DNA of 18,793 bases from Abditibacteriota bacterium (lineage in GTDB: Bacteria > Armatimonadota > UBA5829). The position numbers and the translations under genes were made by a program. Under the pieces are notes generated by a model. It had not been told where the DNA came from. It searched no databases and saw only the letters and a program-made list of their open reading frames with translations. The stretch lies in assembly GCA_017959625.1 (NCBI GenBank), contig JAGDAG010000118.1, positions 1-18,793 of the forward strand. Reading direction: 5' to 3'. Of the stretch, positions 7,379 to 15,305 are shown one piece after another. Positions within the stretch are counted from its first letter, which is position 1; every line of letters begins with the position of its first letter.

Positions 7379-8589
7379 TATGCTTTGCCCCCGATGACGT
7401 CTGCGTATATATCCATAAGCATTTCCGTATATTTTTCTATGGTGATCATGCCGGCGCGTTTTTCCAGGCAGCGCTCCGCCATGTCGGCCAGCCTGTCCGG
7501 GTCGCCCATGAGTTCGTCTATGGCCGCCGCCAGAGTGTCTCCCGTCACCGGGGATATCAGTTTGCCTGTGACGCCGTCCTCCACCAGCTCCGCCATGCCG
7601 CCGAAGCCGGCGGTGATCACCGGAGTCCCCAGGGAATGGGCTTCCAGAATGGTGAGAGGGCAGTTTTCATACCAGATGGAGGGCACTATCATACAGGCCG
7701 CCCGGCTGATGAGGTTCATGAGGGGCCTGCCGGACAGGAAGCCCAAAAGCTCCACGTTGGGTATGCCCTCAAGAAGCTCCCCGTCCGGTCCGGAGCCCGC
7801 TATCCTGAAGCGTATATGGGGCAGCTTCAGAGCCGCTTCCCTTACGCAGGCGATGCCCTTTTCCCTGCTCAGGCGGCAGGCCATCACCACGTAGGGTTCC
7901 TTTTCGCAGGGCTCTGCGTCGGGCATCTCTATAAAGTTGTGGACGGCGCAGGTCCTGCCCGCAAGATCCGGACGCCCCGAAAGGAGCATCTTTTCCATAA
8001 AGCGGCTGGGGCAGATATATCTGTCCACCTTCCGGTAGGTGTCTTTTTTCAGATACAGCAGGGCTTCCAGGGCGCCGATGACGCTCTTTACCAGGGAGCC
8101 GTGGATGCATTTGTATTTGGCGCAGTTCCACTTGCTGCCCTTTACGCAGCGCTCGCAGACAGCCAGCTCCTTCAGATTGTAGAGCATGTGGTTGGGGCAT
8201 ATTATCTGAAAGTCGTGCACAGTCTGGACTACGGGGATCCCCCATTCGTGACAGGCGTCAATGACCGAAGGGGTCAGCTGAAAATTGATGTTGTTCATGT
8301 GGACCACGTCCGGCCGGAAGAGGGCCAGCACCTTCCGGAGCCGGGCCTTCGCTTCGCCGGAATATATGATCCTGAAGGGGTAGGCGAACCTGTCAAGGCT
8401 CTTGCCCCGGAAGTCCATATTCCGGGTATATTCGCCCCAGGAGTTGGTCACGGTGTTCTGAGGGTCTGCCATGCCGAAGTATTCCACCTGATGGCCCTGC
8501 TCCGCAAACCGGGCTCCCAGCTTCAGCATATATATGTCTGCTCCGCCCCGGGGGTAGAGGAATTTGTTCACCATGAGTATCTTCATCAC
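7378..8589 (-). CDS. GT4-family glycosyltransferase with a cysteine-rich insertion
   Basis: The 403-residue GT-B protein has an N-terminal RGGADIYM loop (14-21), a C-domain entry with ACRLSREKG, and a donor site WYENCPLTILEAHSLG with Glu308 and Glu316. Between the two Rossmann halves it carries an insertion with Cys131, Cys145, Cys148, Cys156 and Cys161 (CERC, then two further Cys), also known from a GT4 subgroup in EPS clusters. The spacing would suit a structural zinc, which is an inference. The start overlaps the polymerase stop by four bases. It probably adds one residue of the repeat unit. Confidence 0.9.
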   Translation of the reverse strand: MMKILMVNKFLYPRGGADIYMLKLGARFAEQGHQVEYFGMADPQNTVTNSWGEYTRNMDFRGKSLDRFAYPFRIIYSGEAKARLRKVLALFRPDVVHMNNINFQLTPSVIDACHEWGIPVVQTVHDFQIICPNHMLYNLKELAVCERCVKGSKWNCAKYKCIHGSLVKSVIGALEALLYLKKDTYRKVDRYICPSRFMEKMLLSGRPDLAGRTCAVHNFIEMPDAEPCEKEPYVVMACRLSREKGIACVREAALKLPHIRFRIAGSGPDGELLEGIPNVELLGFLSGRPLMNLISRAACMIVPSIWYENCPLTILEAHSLGTPVITAGFGGMAELVEDGVTGKLISPVTGDTLAAAIDELMGDPDRLADMAERCLEKRAGMITIEKYTEMLMDIYADVIGGKA

Positions 8590-9893
8590 GCCGCCTCGCT
8601 TTTGTTGGCTTCGGAGATATGCCCGAAAAACCTTCTGTCGGCATTCCGTACCCGTTTGTCGAAATCATAGCTCATCATAAGCAGGATGATGGTCAGGGAA
8701 AACAGCGGATACAGAAACGTGTTGTCGGTGCAGGAATTGACGATCTGCATTATGATGATGGAAAAAACAAATATCTCAGCCCTGATGTTTTTCTCCCTGC
8801 CGAAGAATTTGGTGCGCACCAGCGTAAACGCCAGGAACCACGCTATGAAGCCTATAAAGCCCAGATCGATGTATTCCATAAGAAAATCGTTGTGGGCGGA
8901 GGCCACGGCGATCCTGGCGCCCTCCAGCTTTTTCAGCTGATACAGCGTGAAGCCCATGCCGTTGCCGGTAAAGTTCGGGGAAAAATCGTAATAAAACCCA
9001 AGCTGTCTGTAGATGACGTCTCTTCCGTTGGTATTCACCCCCGCCTTTTCCAGCTCGGCGAAAAGGCCGTTTTTCACCAGCCCGATATATCCCATCAGCA
9101 CCACCACCGTGATAATGATGACGGCGGTTATTATTTTAGAGATGTTCTGGCTTCCCCTCAGCCTGCTGAACCTGAGCAGCAGAAAGCCTGTGACGAAGGC
9201 CAGGACAATGGAAAGGATGGCGATCCTTTTGAAGGCAGACAAAAAACAGAAGGCCGCAAGAGAGAAATGCAGCGGTTTTTCCTTTATGGTTTTCGGAAAG
9301 AGAAGCATATACAGCAAAAACACCCCCAGACAGAAGGCCAGCTCGTGTATCTCCGCCTTCAGCATCAGGGGGCCGGTGGTCCCGGCAAAGGTGATGATAA
9401 GGGTGGAAAGCTGCCGCAGGTATTCGCCCACGCCGTTCTGGACCATGATGGTGATGACGGTGAGGGCGTTGGAGATCAGTATCGCCGTAAGGTAATTCCA
9501 GATGCCCTTTTCGCCGAAGACGTATAAAAAGACTCCGGCGCAAAGAGCCGCGGAAATGTCGCATTTATATATAAAGTAAGAGTTGAAACCCCTGTTTATG
9601 ATCTCCGGATCAGTCTGCTTGGTGAACCAGATGAACAGGCTTGCCGTAGTCATTACGAACAGGGCCACCGAGTATGCGGCAGCGCTCTGGCCTATGACGT
9701 ACATGCGCCCCAGATTGGGATAAACCAGCAGGTAGCACAGGCCCGAGACTATTATCAGCAGCATGAAGAGATGCTGGTAACTGAGCAGTATCCTGGCAAA
9801 GTAGAAGCTGTTGTTGATAAAATAGTTCATCAGAACAGCCATGCCGACGAAATAGAAAGTTACCAGCCTCTCGACTATCGGTTCCGGTTTCAT
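8586..9893 (-). CDS. Wzy-like polysaccharide polymerase / O-antigen ligase family protein
   Basis: The 435-residue integral membrane protein has about 10-12 hydrophobic segments. A large extracytoplasmic loop lies near residues 272-340, with NTNGRDVIY (287-295), GNGMG (310-314) and SAHNDFLMEYIDLGFIG (332-348). The Arg and the HNDF/L signature in this loop are characteristic of the Wzy_C/WaaL superfamily. In a cluster that also has a flippase and co-polymerases, the best role is block polymerisation of undecaprenyl-linked repeat units on the outer face of the membrane. Ligation of finished chains is the alternative. Its ATG directly abuts the stop of the upstream co-polymerase, which fits the two proteins working together. 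Confidence 0.85.
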   Translation of the reverse strand: MKPEPIVERLVTFYFVGMAVLMNYFINNSFYFARILLSYQHLFMLLIIVSGLCYLLVYPNLGRMYVIGQSAAAYSVALFVMTTASLFIWFTKQTDPEIINRGFNSYFIYKCDISAALCAGVFLYVFGEKGIWNYLTAILISNALTVITIMVQNGVGEYLRQLSTLIITFAGTTGPLMLKAEIHELAFCLGVFLLYMLLFPKTIKEKPLHFSLAAFCFLSAFKRIAILSIVLAFVTGFLLLRFSRLRGSQNISKIITAVIIITVVVLMGYIGLVKNGLFAELEKAGVNTNGRDVIYRQLGFYYDFSPNFTGNGMGFTLYQLKKLEGARIAVASAHNDFLMEYIDLGFIGFIAWFLAFTLVRTKFFGREKNIRAEIFVFSIIIMQIVNSCTDNTFLYPLFSLTIILLMMSYDFDKRVRNADRRFFGHISEANKSEAA

Positions 9894-11798
9894 TTACTGT
9901 TTGTCTTCTTTCACTGCCGCCGCGGTATGCTCGGCCTGTCTTGTGACAGCCTTTGAAAGCAGCGCTCTGATGGCGCGGATCTCGTTGCGGGAGGTCTCCG
10001 ACATACCTACCGAATAGTGTATGTCAACGCCGGTGAATTTGTCTCTGTTGTCCAAAAGCAGGCTGAAGCGCTGCAGCAGGTATTCCACCGTGATGTAGTC
10101 GGTGCGGTTGACGAAGATAAAGAACTGCGAAGAACCGTTATACACCTTGAAGGTGTCCGACTGGGCAAACAGCTCTTTCAGGAGGTCGGCAAAGTATTTG
10201 ATAAGGTTGTCGCCGCTTTCCCTGCCGAGAGCCTTGTTTATCTCCACCTGGTTCTTTATGGTGACAACCACGCACACCGTTCCGTCGTCCAGCACCTTGC
10301 GGCCGTTGGAGGTGAGGAAGTTGTCCAGGGACTGCCTGTTGTTGAAGCCCGTAAGGTGATCCGTAAAGAAGGCGTAGCTTATGATGTCGTTCATGCGCCC
10401 TATGAGTATGGCGGAGCCGCAGCACACTATCACCAGGAAGAAGAAGGCGATGGTCATATACATAGGTATGTTCAGGCCTTCCGTTACGGAGACCGTGGAC
10501 AGGGTGCTTATGTTTGACTGCCCCAGGAACTCGTTGTATTCGTCGTTGGTCTTTTCGACGGCGTCAAAAAGGCCGTCCAGCTCGTCCACCAGCACCTTCA
10601 GATCCTTTTCCACCTTCTCCCTTTCTTTTTCGTAGTCGGGATTCCCTATATCGGAGCAGGTCTTGCCGGTGCCGGCGCACAGCTTGTCGCCGCCGCACAG
10701 GCCCTTGCAGGCCACGAAGTGCTGCATGAGATATTTGTAGTAGTCGATATCCGTCATGGCGTTGGACTTTATCTCCGAAGCGTCGCGCCAGGACGTAAGG
10801 TGCTTGTCGTAGGTCACCGTATGGTCGGCCACCTCCCACGTCCACTCTTCGGTGTCGTCTATGTTTGTGGTCTTCTTGCTGGTGCCGTGATCGTACAGGG
10901 GGTCTGTGAGCTCGGCGGCCTTTATGGACCCCATCATCTGCTTGCGGTAGTCGTCTATCAGCTTGAACAGATCGCTGATGGATTTCTGCTGTACCTGCGC
11001 GGTGATCCTGTTCTGGGTCATCCGTTCGCTGTAGTTGGACTGCAGTATTTTTTTGTTTTTGGTTATCTGGTATTCAAGTATCCTGGAATACAGCGACGCT
11101 ATCTTCGTTTCCTGGATAAAGGAAAACCTGTTGGCAAGATCGCCGAAGCTGTAGCCGGTGGCGGAAGAACGGAAGCTGTTCTCGCCCTCCGCTCTCGCCC
11201 AAAGGCTTTTTATGGTATCGGAGGTGCTGGAATTGATGATGTCCATCATCTCGATATAATCGTAGTTGGAATCGTTTATCTTGCTGATGGGGTTCGTGAA
11301 CGCTCCCACGTTCAGATATTTCTTGCCGAATTCGGAAAAATAGGTGTTCAGCACTTCGTCCAGCACTGCGCGGGCAAACTGGGGCCCCTCGCTGTTGGTG
11401 GCGCTGAAGGATACTATCACCGTGTCCGGCTTGGGCTCGTATTTTTCGCCCTCTTCCAGCATGGCCTGTTTCAGCTGTTCTTCATCCTTGTCCAGGATAT
11501 CCTGGGTCTTGATGCGGCTGATAAGGGAGTCGGTGGAATACATGCTGTTGTTGAGCTTCAGCTTGTCGATCACCTTGGTAAGTATGGCCGAGGTCTTCAC
11601 CTCGCTGACGTCCAGATTGGAGCCGTCGGGAGCCTTGCCGTTGACCGCGCCCCTGTATTCGTATTTTATCACCGCCGAAGCCTCGTAGGTCTGGGAGGAA
11701 GACAAAAACAAATAAACCAGAAAAGTGAGCAGAAGGCACGCCGCCACTATGTAGGGCAGGTAGCTTCTGATATACCGGGATAACTGTAATTCTTTCAT
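9894..11798 (-). CDS. Wzz-like polysaccharide co-polymerase fused to a degenerate GGDEF domain
   Basis: The 634-residue protein has the Wzz topology: TM1 at about 15-33, a long extracytoplasmic domain (34-445) with coiled-coil-like helices, and TM2 at about 446-467. Instead of ending there or joining a BY-kinase, it continues into a cytoplasmic GGDEF fold (about 478-620). DHLTGFNNR at 480-488 matches the conserved DxLTGxxNR, EINKALGRESGD (519-530) matches the substrate helix, and YSVGMS (595-600) matches the siG strand. The active-site turn reads NGSSQF (554-559) instead of GGDEF, and no RxxD inhibitory site is visible, so it should be inactive as a cyclase. It may act as a c-di-GMP or nucleotide receptor, as the degenerate GGDEF domain of PelD does. 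Four cysteines (364, 368, 374, 381) lie in the ectodomain. It is paralogous to the upstream gene and likely controls chain length. Confidence 0.85.
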   Translation of the reverse strand: MKELQLSRYIRSYLPYIVAACLLLTFLVYLFLSSSQTYEASAVIKYEYRGAVNGKAPDGSNLDVSEVKTSAILTKVIDKLKLNNSMYSTDSLISRIKTQDILDKDEEQLKQAMLEEGEKYEPKPDTVIVSFSATNSEGPQFARAVLDEVLNTYFSEFGKKYLNVGAFTNPISKINDSNYDYIEMMDIINSSTSDTIKSLWARAEGENSFRSSATGYSFGDLANRFSFIQETKIASLYSRILEYQITKNKKILQSNYSERMTQNRITAQVQQKSISDLFKLIDDYRKQMMGSIKAAELTDPLYDHGTSKKTTNIDDTEEWTWEVADHTVTYDKHLTSWRDASEIKSNAMTDIDYYKYLMQHFVACKGLCGGDKLCAGTGKTCSDIGNPDYEKEREKVEKDLKVLVDELDGLFDAVEKTNDEYNEFLGQSNISTLSTVSVTEGLNIPMYMTIAFFFLVIVCCGSAILIGRMNDIISYAFFTDHLTGFNNRQSLDNFLTSNGRKVLDDGTVCVVVTIKNQVEINKALGRESGDNLIKYFADLLKELFAQSDTFKVYNGSSQFFIFVNRTDYITVEYLLQRFSLLLDNRDKFTGVDIHYSVGMSETSRNEIRAIRALLSKAVTRQAEHTAAAVKEDKQ

Positions 11799-11810
11799 GC
11801 TTCTGCCCTC

Positions 11811-13169
11811 CTATTCGCCCAGTCTGACTTCCGTATAGTCCCTTGTGACGGAAAGGACGTACAGGGCTCCGAAAAACAAGAGCGTCAGTATCAGGCACTT
11901 CGCCGCCGTGCGCAGCATCGACGGATAGTTTATCTGAACGCTTATCACTTCGTTCATGCGGCTCTCGGTGTATTCCTGGGCGGTGTTTTTGGCGTCTCTG
12001 GATATATTGACGAGAGACTGCACCACTTCGTCGATCTCTTCGTCCACCACGGGATTCGTGCCGAAAGCGCTGCTGCTGGCGCGCAGCGAGTTGGCAAAGG
12101 CGCTGTTTTTCCTGATTTTCAGCAGCAGCTCCTGGGCCTGGTCCGACGCCGTTTTGGCGGCAAGGGACAGGTCGTCCAGCCCCACCTTGGTCTTACTCAT
12201 GTAATAATCTTTATTGCCGTCGATGGTGGGGACCAGGGCTATGCGGGTCATCTCCGCCGCGTACATCTCCACCGCCTGGTTGTTTATGTTGAAGGAGCTG
12301 TTGGCCTTCCGCATGTCGAACCTCATCATGTTGTTGTTGTAGGAAAGCCTTTTCAGCATCTCGGTCTTGTTTTTGCTTATGCCCCTGTCTCTGATATACG
12401 CCAGCAGGTCGTTGTCCAGCAGCTCCGTGCGGATGTTGCCGGATTTTGCCGCCAGGGACGAAAAGCTCATGCCCTTTTTTGACTTGAAGCTGGGGCTCTC
12501 GCCGTTGAGCTCCGACATATAAGCGGAGATATTGTCCGCCCGCATGGAAAGGTAATAGGCTATGTCGTAATAGTCCCAGTCTTTGAACTGCTTCGCTTCC
12601 TCGGCGCGAAAACGGAGGACGCCGAAGTTTTTGGCGTATTTGCGTATATAGACTTCCTTGAAGCTTTCCGCCACCAGCTGTATCACTGTGGTGGGCTCCA
12701 GCTTTCTGGTCTCCTTGTTGGCCTTATAGACCACGCGGAATTCGGTGGAGATATGGTAGCTGTCCCTGTCGTGGCTGTCGCCCTGGACCACGGGGTTCAC
12801 CACAAGGGCCTTTCTGAGGCCCTCCCTGGTGACGCCTTTCATGCCTCCCTTCTGTATGGCGCGGTCGATGACTTCGTCGGAAAGGATCTCGCCCATGTTG
12901 AAGCGGGTCTTGTTGGAATTCTGCGCCTTTGACGCCTCGGAATAATTGAGAGTGATTATGCCCGAACCTCCCGAAGCGCTCTGGTAGTAGGAACTGTAAA
13001 CCAGGATCAGAGCGCATATCACGCCGCCCAGCAGGGTCCAGAGCTTCAGCTTCCGCTTCGCTGTGATCACCTTTTTGATATGGCTTACGGAATAGTCGTT
13101 GGATTTCATGCATATGGCGGCTATGCAGTAGATCATTATGGCTGCGACTATAAGTAAAATAAGTTTCAA
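11811..13169 (-). CDS. Wzz-like polysaccharide co-polymerase without cytoplasmic domain
   Basis: The 452-residue membrane protein has two N-terminal hydrophobic helices (about 3-20 and 43-60), a long helical extracytoplasmic region, and a C-terminal helix (about 421-441) followed by only 11 cytoplasmic residues. It aligns by eye with the neighbouring GGDEF fusion. ITLNYSEAS matches VIKYEY, the EILSDEVIDRAI helix matches the SAILTKVIDKL segment, and MSFSSLAAKSGNIRTELLDN matches the YSFGDLANRFSFIQE region. The pair therefore arose by duplication. The start is a TTG at 13169, supported by AGGAGT at 13178-13183 nine bases upstream. It probably forms homo- or hetero-oligomers with the fusion protein around the polymerase. 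No proline-rich Wzz signature was clear, so the family call rests on topology, paralogy and context. Confidence 0.75.
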   Translation of the reverse strand: MKLILLIVAAIMIYCIAAICMKSNDYSVSHIKKVITAKRKLKLWTLLGGVICALILVYSSYYQSASGGSGIITLNYSEASKAQNSNKTRFNMGEILSDEVIDRAIQKGGMKGVTREGLRKALVVNPVVQGDSHDRDSYHISTEFRVVYKANKETRKLEPTTVIQLVAESFKEVYIRKYAKNFGVLRFRAEEAKQFKDWDYYDIAYYLSMRADNISAYMSELNGESPSFKSKKGMSFSSLAAKSGNIRTELLDNDLLAYIRDRGISKNKTEMLKRLSYNNNMMRFDMRKANSSFNINNQAVEMYAAEMTRIALVPTIDGNKDYYMSKTKVGLDDLSLAAKTASDQAQELLLKIRKNSAFANSLRASSSAFGTNPVVDEEIDEVVQSLVNISRDAKNTAQEYTESRMNEVISVQINYPSMLRTAAKCLILTLLFFGALYVLSVTRDYTEVRLGE

Positions 13170-13183
13170 AACGCTATACTCCT
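13167..13183 (-). promoter_or_regulatory. Ribosome binding site that decides a TTG start
   Basis: On the minus strand AGGAGT (13178-13183) stands nine bases before TTG (13167-13169), and it overlaps the TAG stop of the metallophosphoesterase gene. No ATG lies closer in this frame, so the TTG is taken as the start of the first co-polymerase. Confidence 0.7.
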
Positions 13184-14186
13184 AATATCTGTTTACGTCT
13201 ATTATGACCAGTTCCGGCCGGTTGTTCACTCTGATGAGCCCGCGGTTCGTGAGCCCTGTGCTGACTATGATGGTGGAATTCAGCTGGCTGTGTTCCCCCG
13301 ACATAAAGCATCTCACCTTGCGGAAGACGGGCAGGACGCCCCATTCGTGCTCGTATATAGGCCCGAATTTCGGCAGATTCACCACGCCTCCGTGGGTGTG
13401 TCCCGCCAGCACCAGGTCGCCCCAGCGTTCATTGGGCTTTGTGGCAAGCAGGTAAGGCTCGTGGATGAGAGTCAGTTTGAAATCGTCTTCGTTTTTCCAG
13501 ACAGCGTCGGAAAAAGAGCCTCCCGCCCGGGACCAGAAGTTTTTGGGCGAGGAATGCAGTATGCCGTAGATATCCACCGTGTTCCCGCCTACCTTCAGGG
13601 TCTCTTTCCTGTCCTGCAGCAGATGGATGCCCGCATCCACCAGAGGCTTCCACAGCAGCTCGTTTTCATCTTTTGTTTTGATAAAGTCCCACGTCCATTC
13701 GTTGTTTCCGTATATGTAATAAGTGGGAGCCACCTTTGCCACTTTTTTGAAAAAGCGCATGGTGGATTTGCGGGAATACGAGCGGTGATCCGTCATATCT
13801 CCGGTCATGCAGATGATGTCCGGCTTCAGCTCCCTGATACGTTTCAGGAGACGGGCGTTGTCTTTTCCGTACTGGCTGTCGTGGAGATCCGAGAGATGCA
13901 CGATGCGTATATTGCCTTCCACCTTGCCGCAGCCCACCTGATAAAAGGTCTCTTTGAAGTTTTTGTTTGCAACGTAGCTTATTGCAAGGACGATCACTAT
14001 GAGGGCAAGGACTATAAGCGCCGCAGACAATAAGGCGTAGCCCGCCTTCTGCTTTTTGGTCAGTTCTTTTTCCGTTTTCGTGTGTCCTACCGCTTCAAAC
14101 ACGCCTTCGGAAAGCTTTACCCTCACTTTTTCTATGGCGTTTTTTGCTAATACGACGATCATACTGGTGTGTTCTTTTTCACTCAT
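13182..14186 (-). CDS. Membrane-anchored calcineurin-like metallophosphoesterase
   Basis: The 334-residue protein has a cytoplasmic N-terminus of about 48 residues, one membrane helix (about 50-72), and then a metallophosphoesterase domain of the YkuE/YaeI type. Metal and catalytic motifs are DLH (100-102), GDMTD (129-133), a histidine at 242 (IHEP), and GHTHGG (262-267). The third motif, usually GNH followed by D or E, reads GNNE at 160-163, so the conserved His that contacts phosphate is replaced by Asn. The ATG at 14186 is preferred over an upstream in-frame ATG at 14246, because the longer form would overlap the upstream GT4 gene by 44 bases. Placement inside the EPS operon suggests a job on a phosphorylated lipid carrier, sugar-phosphate or nucleotide at the membrane, but the substrate is unknown. 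Confidence 0.85.
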   Translation of the reverse strand: MSEKEHTSMIVVLAKNAIEKVRVKLSEGVFEAVGHTKTEKELTKKQKAGYALLSAALIVLALIVIVLAISYVANKNFKETFYQVGCGKVEGNIRIVHLSDLHDSQYGKDNARLLKRIRELKPDIICMTGDMTDHRSYSRKSTMRFFKKVAKVAPTYYIYGNNEWTWDFIKTKDENELLWKPLVDAGIHLLQDRKETLKVGGNTVDIYGILHSSPKNFWSRAGGSFSDAVWKNEDDFKLTLIHEPYLLATKPNERWGDLVLAGHTHGGVVNLPKFGPIYEHEWGVLPVFRKVRCFMSGEHSQLNSTIIVSTGLTNRGLIRVNNRPELVIIDVNRY

Positions 14187-14202
14187 TTGCCGATACCCGC
14201 AT

Positions 14203-15303
14203 TCATTTTGCGCAAATTTTGTTGTAAAGGGCTTCCGTTTCTTCAACGGCCCTTTCGTAGCTGTAGTTTTCTTTGATATATTCCATCTCTTCTTCCCGGG
14301 GGAAGGCCCCGGCCTGTTCCGCCAGGCATTTTTCCAGAGCTTCCGCCAGGGACGCGGCGTCCTTTGAGACGAAGCTCCTGCCGAAACGTCCGGTGACTGT
14401 CGTGTTTTCCGGTATGTCGCTGGTGAGGCACCTGGCCCCGCAGCTCATGGCTTCCAGCAGAGACAGGGGCAGACCCTCGGTCTCGCTGGGGAGCACGTAA
14501 AGGCAGGTGTTGGAAAAAAGCTCTTCCATAAGCCTGCCGGTGACGAAGCCGGCAAGAATGATGTCCGGGTCGTCCTTTGCCATGGCTTTGAGGGACTCGC
14601 CGTATTCGTTTTGCGGCACTTCCCCCGCTATCACCAGCTTTTTGTCCGGCCGGAGGGCCTTGTAGGCTTCTATCAGGTAGTGGGCCCCCTTTTCCTGGCC
14701 CAGCCGGGCCAGAAACAGGATATAGCCGTCTTTTTCCAGGCCGTACTTCTCTTTTATGATATCCGGCTCTCTGGGGGTCACCGGAGTTACTGCGTTTCTG
14801 ATGACCGTGGTGTCGCGGCCGTATTTTTCCGCGAAATACCTTTTTGCTTCTTCGGAAAGCACTATCACTCCGTCGGCGTATTTTGCGATCACTTTTTCCC
14901 CCGTCTTCAGATACCAGGAGGCGAATCTGTTCCAGCGGCCTATCTGCCAGTTGAGCCCGTGGACGGTGGCCACGGTCTTTTTGCCCAGCAGGTGAGGCAG
15001 AAAAAGCATCGCCGAGGGCCCGATGGCATGGTAATGGAACAGATCGAAGCCCTTCGTAAGAGCGCAGAAGGTGGCGGTCACCGAATACAGAAAGGCGTTC
15101 AGGCTCTGCTTTCTGGAGGTGGAACATCTGATGACTTCCACTCCCTCTTCGGTATAATGGTTATGGCCGGGCTCCTTGCTTCTGTTGAACACCGTGATCC
15201 GGTGGCCTCTTTTCGCCAGCCGGGTGGCCAGCTCGTACACCACTACCTCCACGCCGCCTGCCCTGGACGGGAAATCCTTATGCCCTATCATCGCGATCTT
15301 CAT
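14203..15303 (-). CDS. GT4-family glycosyltransferase, probably second sugar
   Basis: The 366-residue GT-B protein starts MKIAMIGHKDFPSRAGGVEV with the GG acceptor loop at 16-17. It has ATVHGLNWQ (112-120), a C-domain entry FLARLGQEKGAHYLI (about 197-211), and the E-x7-E motif SETEGLPLSLLEAMSCG with Glu276 and Glu284. The N-terminus resembles GT4 enzymes annotated as rhamnosyl- or glucosyltransferases acting early in capsule synthesis (Cps2T-like). Its ATG follows the stop of the initiating phosphoglycosyl transferase by two bases, which fits addition of the second sugar to the lipid-linked primer. That position in the pathway is inferred from gene order only. Confidence 0.9.
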   Translation of the reverse strand: MKIAMIGHKDFPSRAGGVEVVVYELATRLAKRGHRITVFNRSKEPGHNHYTEEGVEVIRCSTSRKQSLNAFLYSVTATFCALTKGFDLFHYHAIGPSAMLFLPHLLGKKTVATVHGLNWQIGRWNRFASWYLKTGEKVIAKYADGVIVLSEEAKRYFAEKYGRDTTVIRNAVTPVTPREPDIIKEKYGLEKDGYILFLARLGQEKGAHYLIEAYKALRPDKKLVIAGEVPQNEYGESLKAMAKDDPDIILAGFVTGRLMEELFSNTCLYVLPSETEGLPLSLLEAMSCGARCLTSDIPENTTVTGRFGRSFVSKDAASLAEALEKCLAEQAGAFPREEEMEYIKENYSYERAVEETEALYNKICAK

Positions 15304-15305
15304 GG

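Noticed and set aside
9894..10360. Active diguanylate cyclase at the end of the co-polymerase
   Set aside because: The GGDEF turn reads NGSSQF and lacks the acidic metal ligands, so cyclase activity is not supported.
14187..14246. Longer start for the metallophosphoesterase at 14246
   Set aside because: It would overlap the upstream glycosyltransferase gene by 44 bases, without added recognisable sequence; ATG 14186 is preferred.
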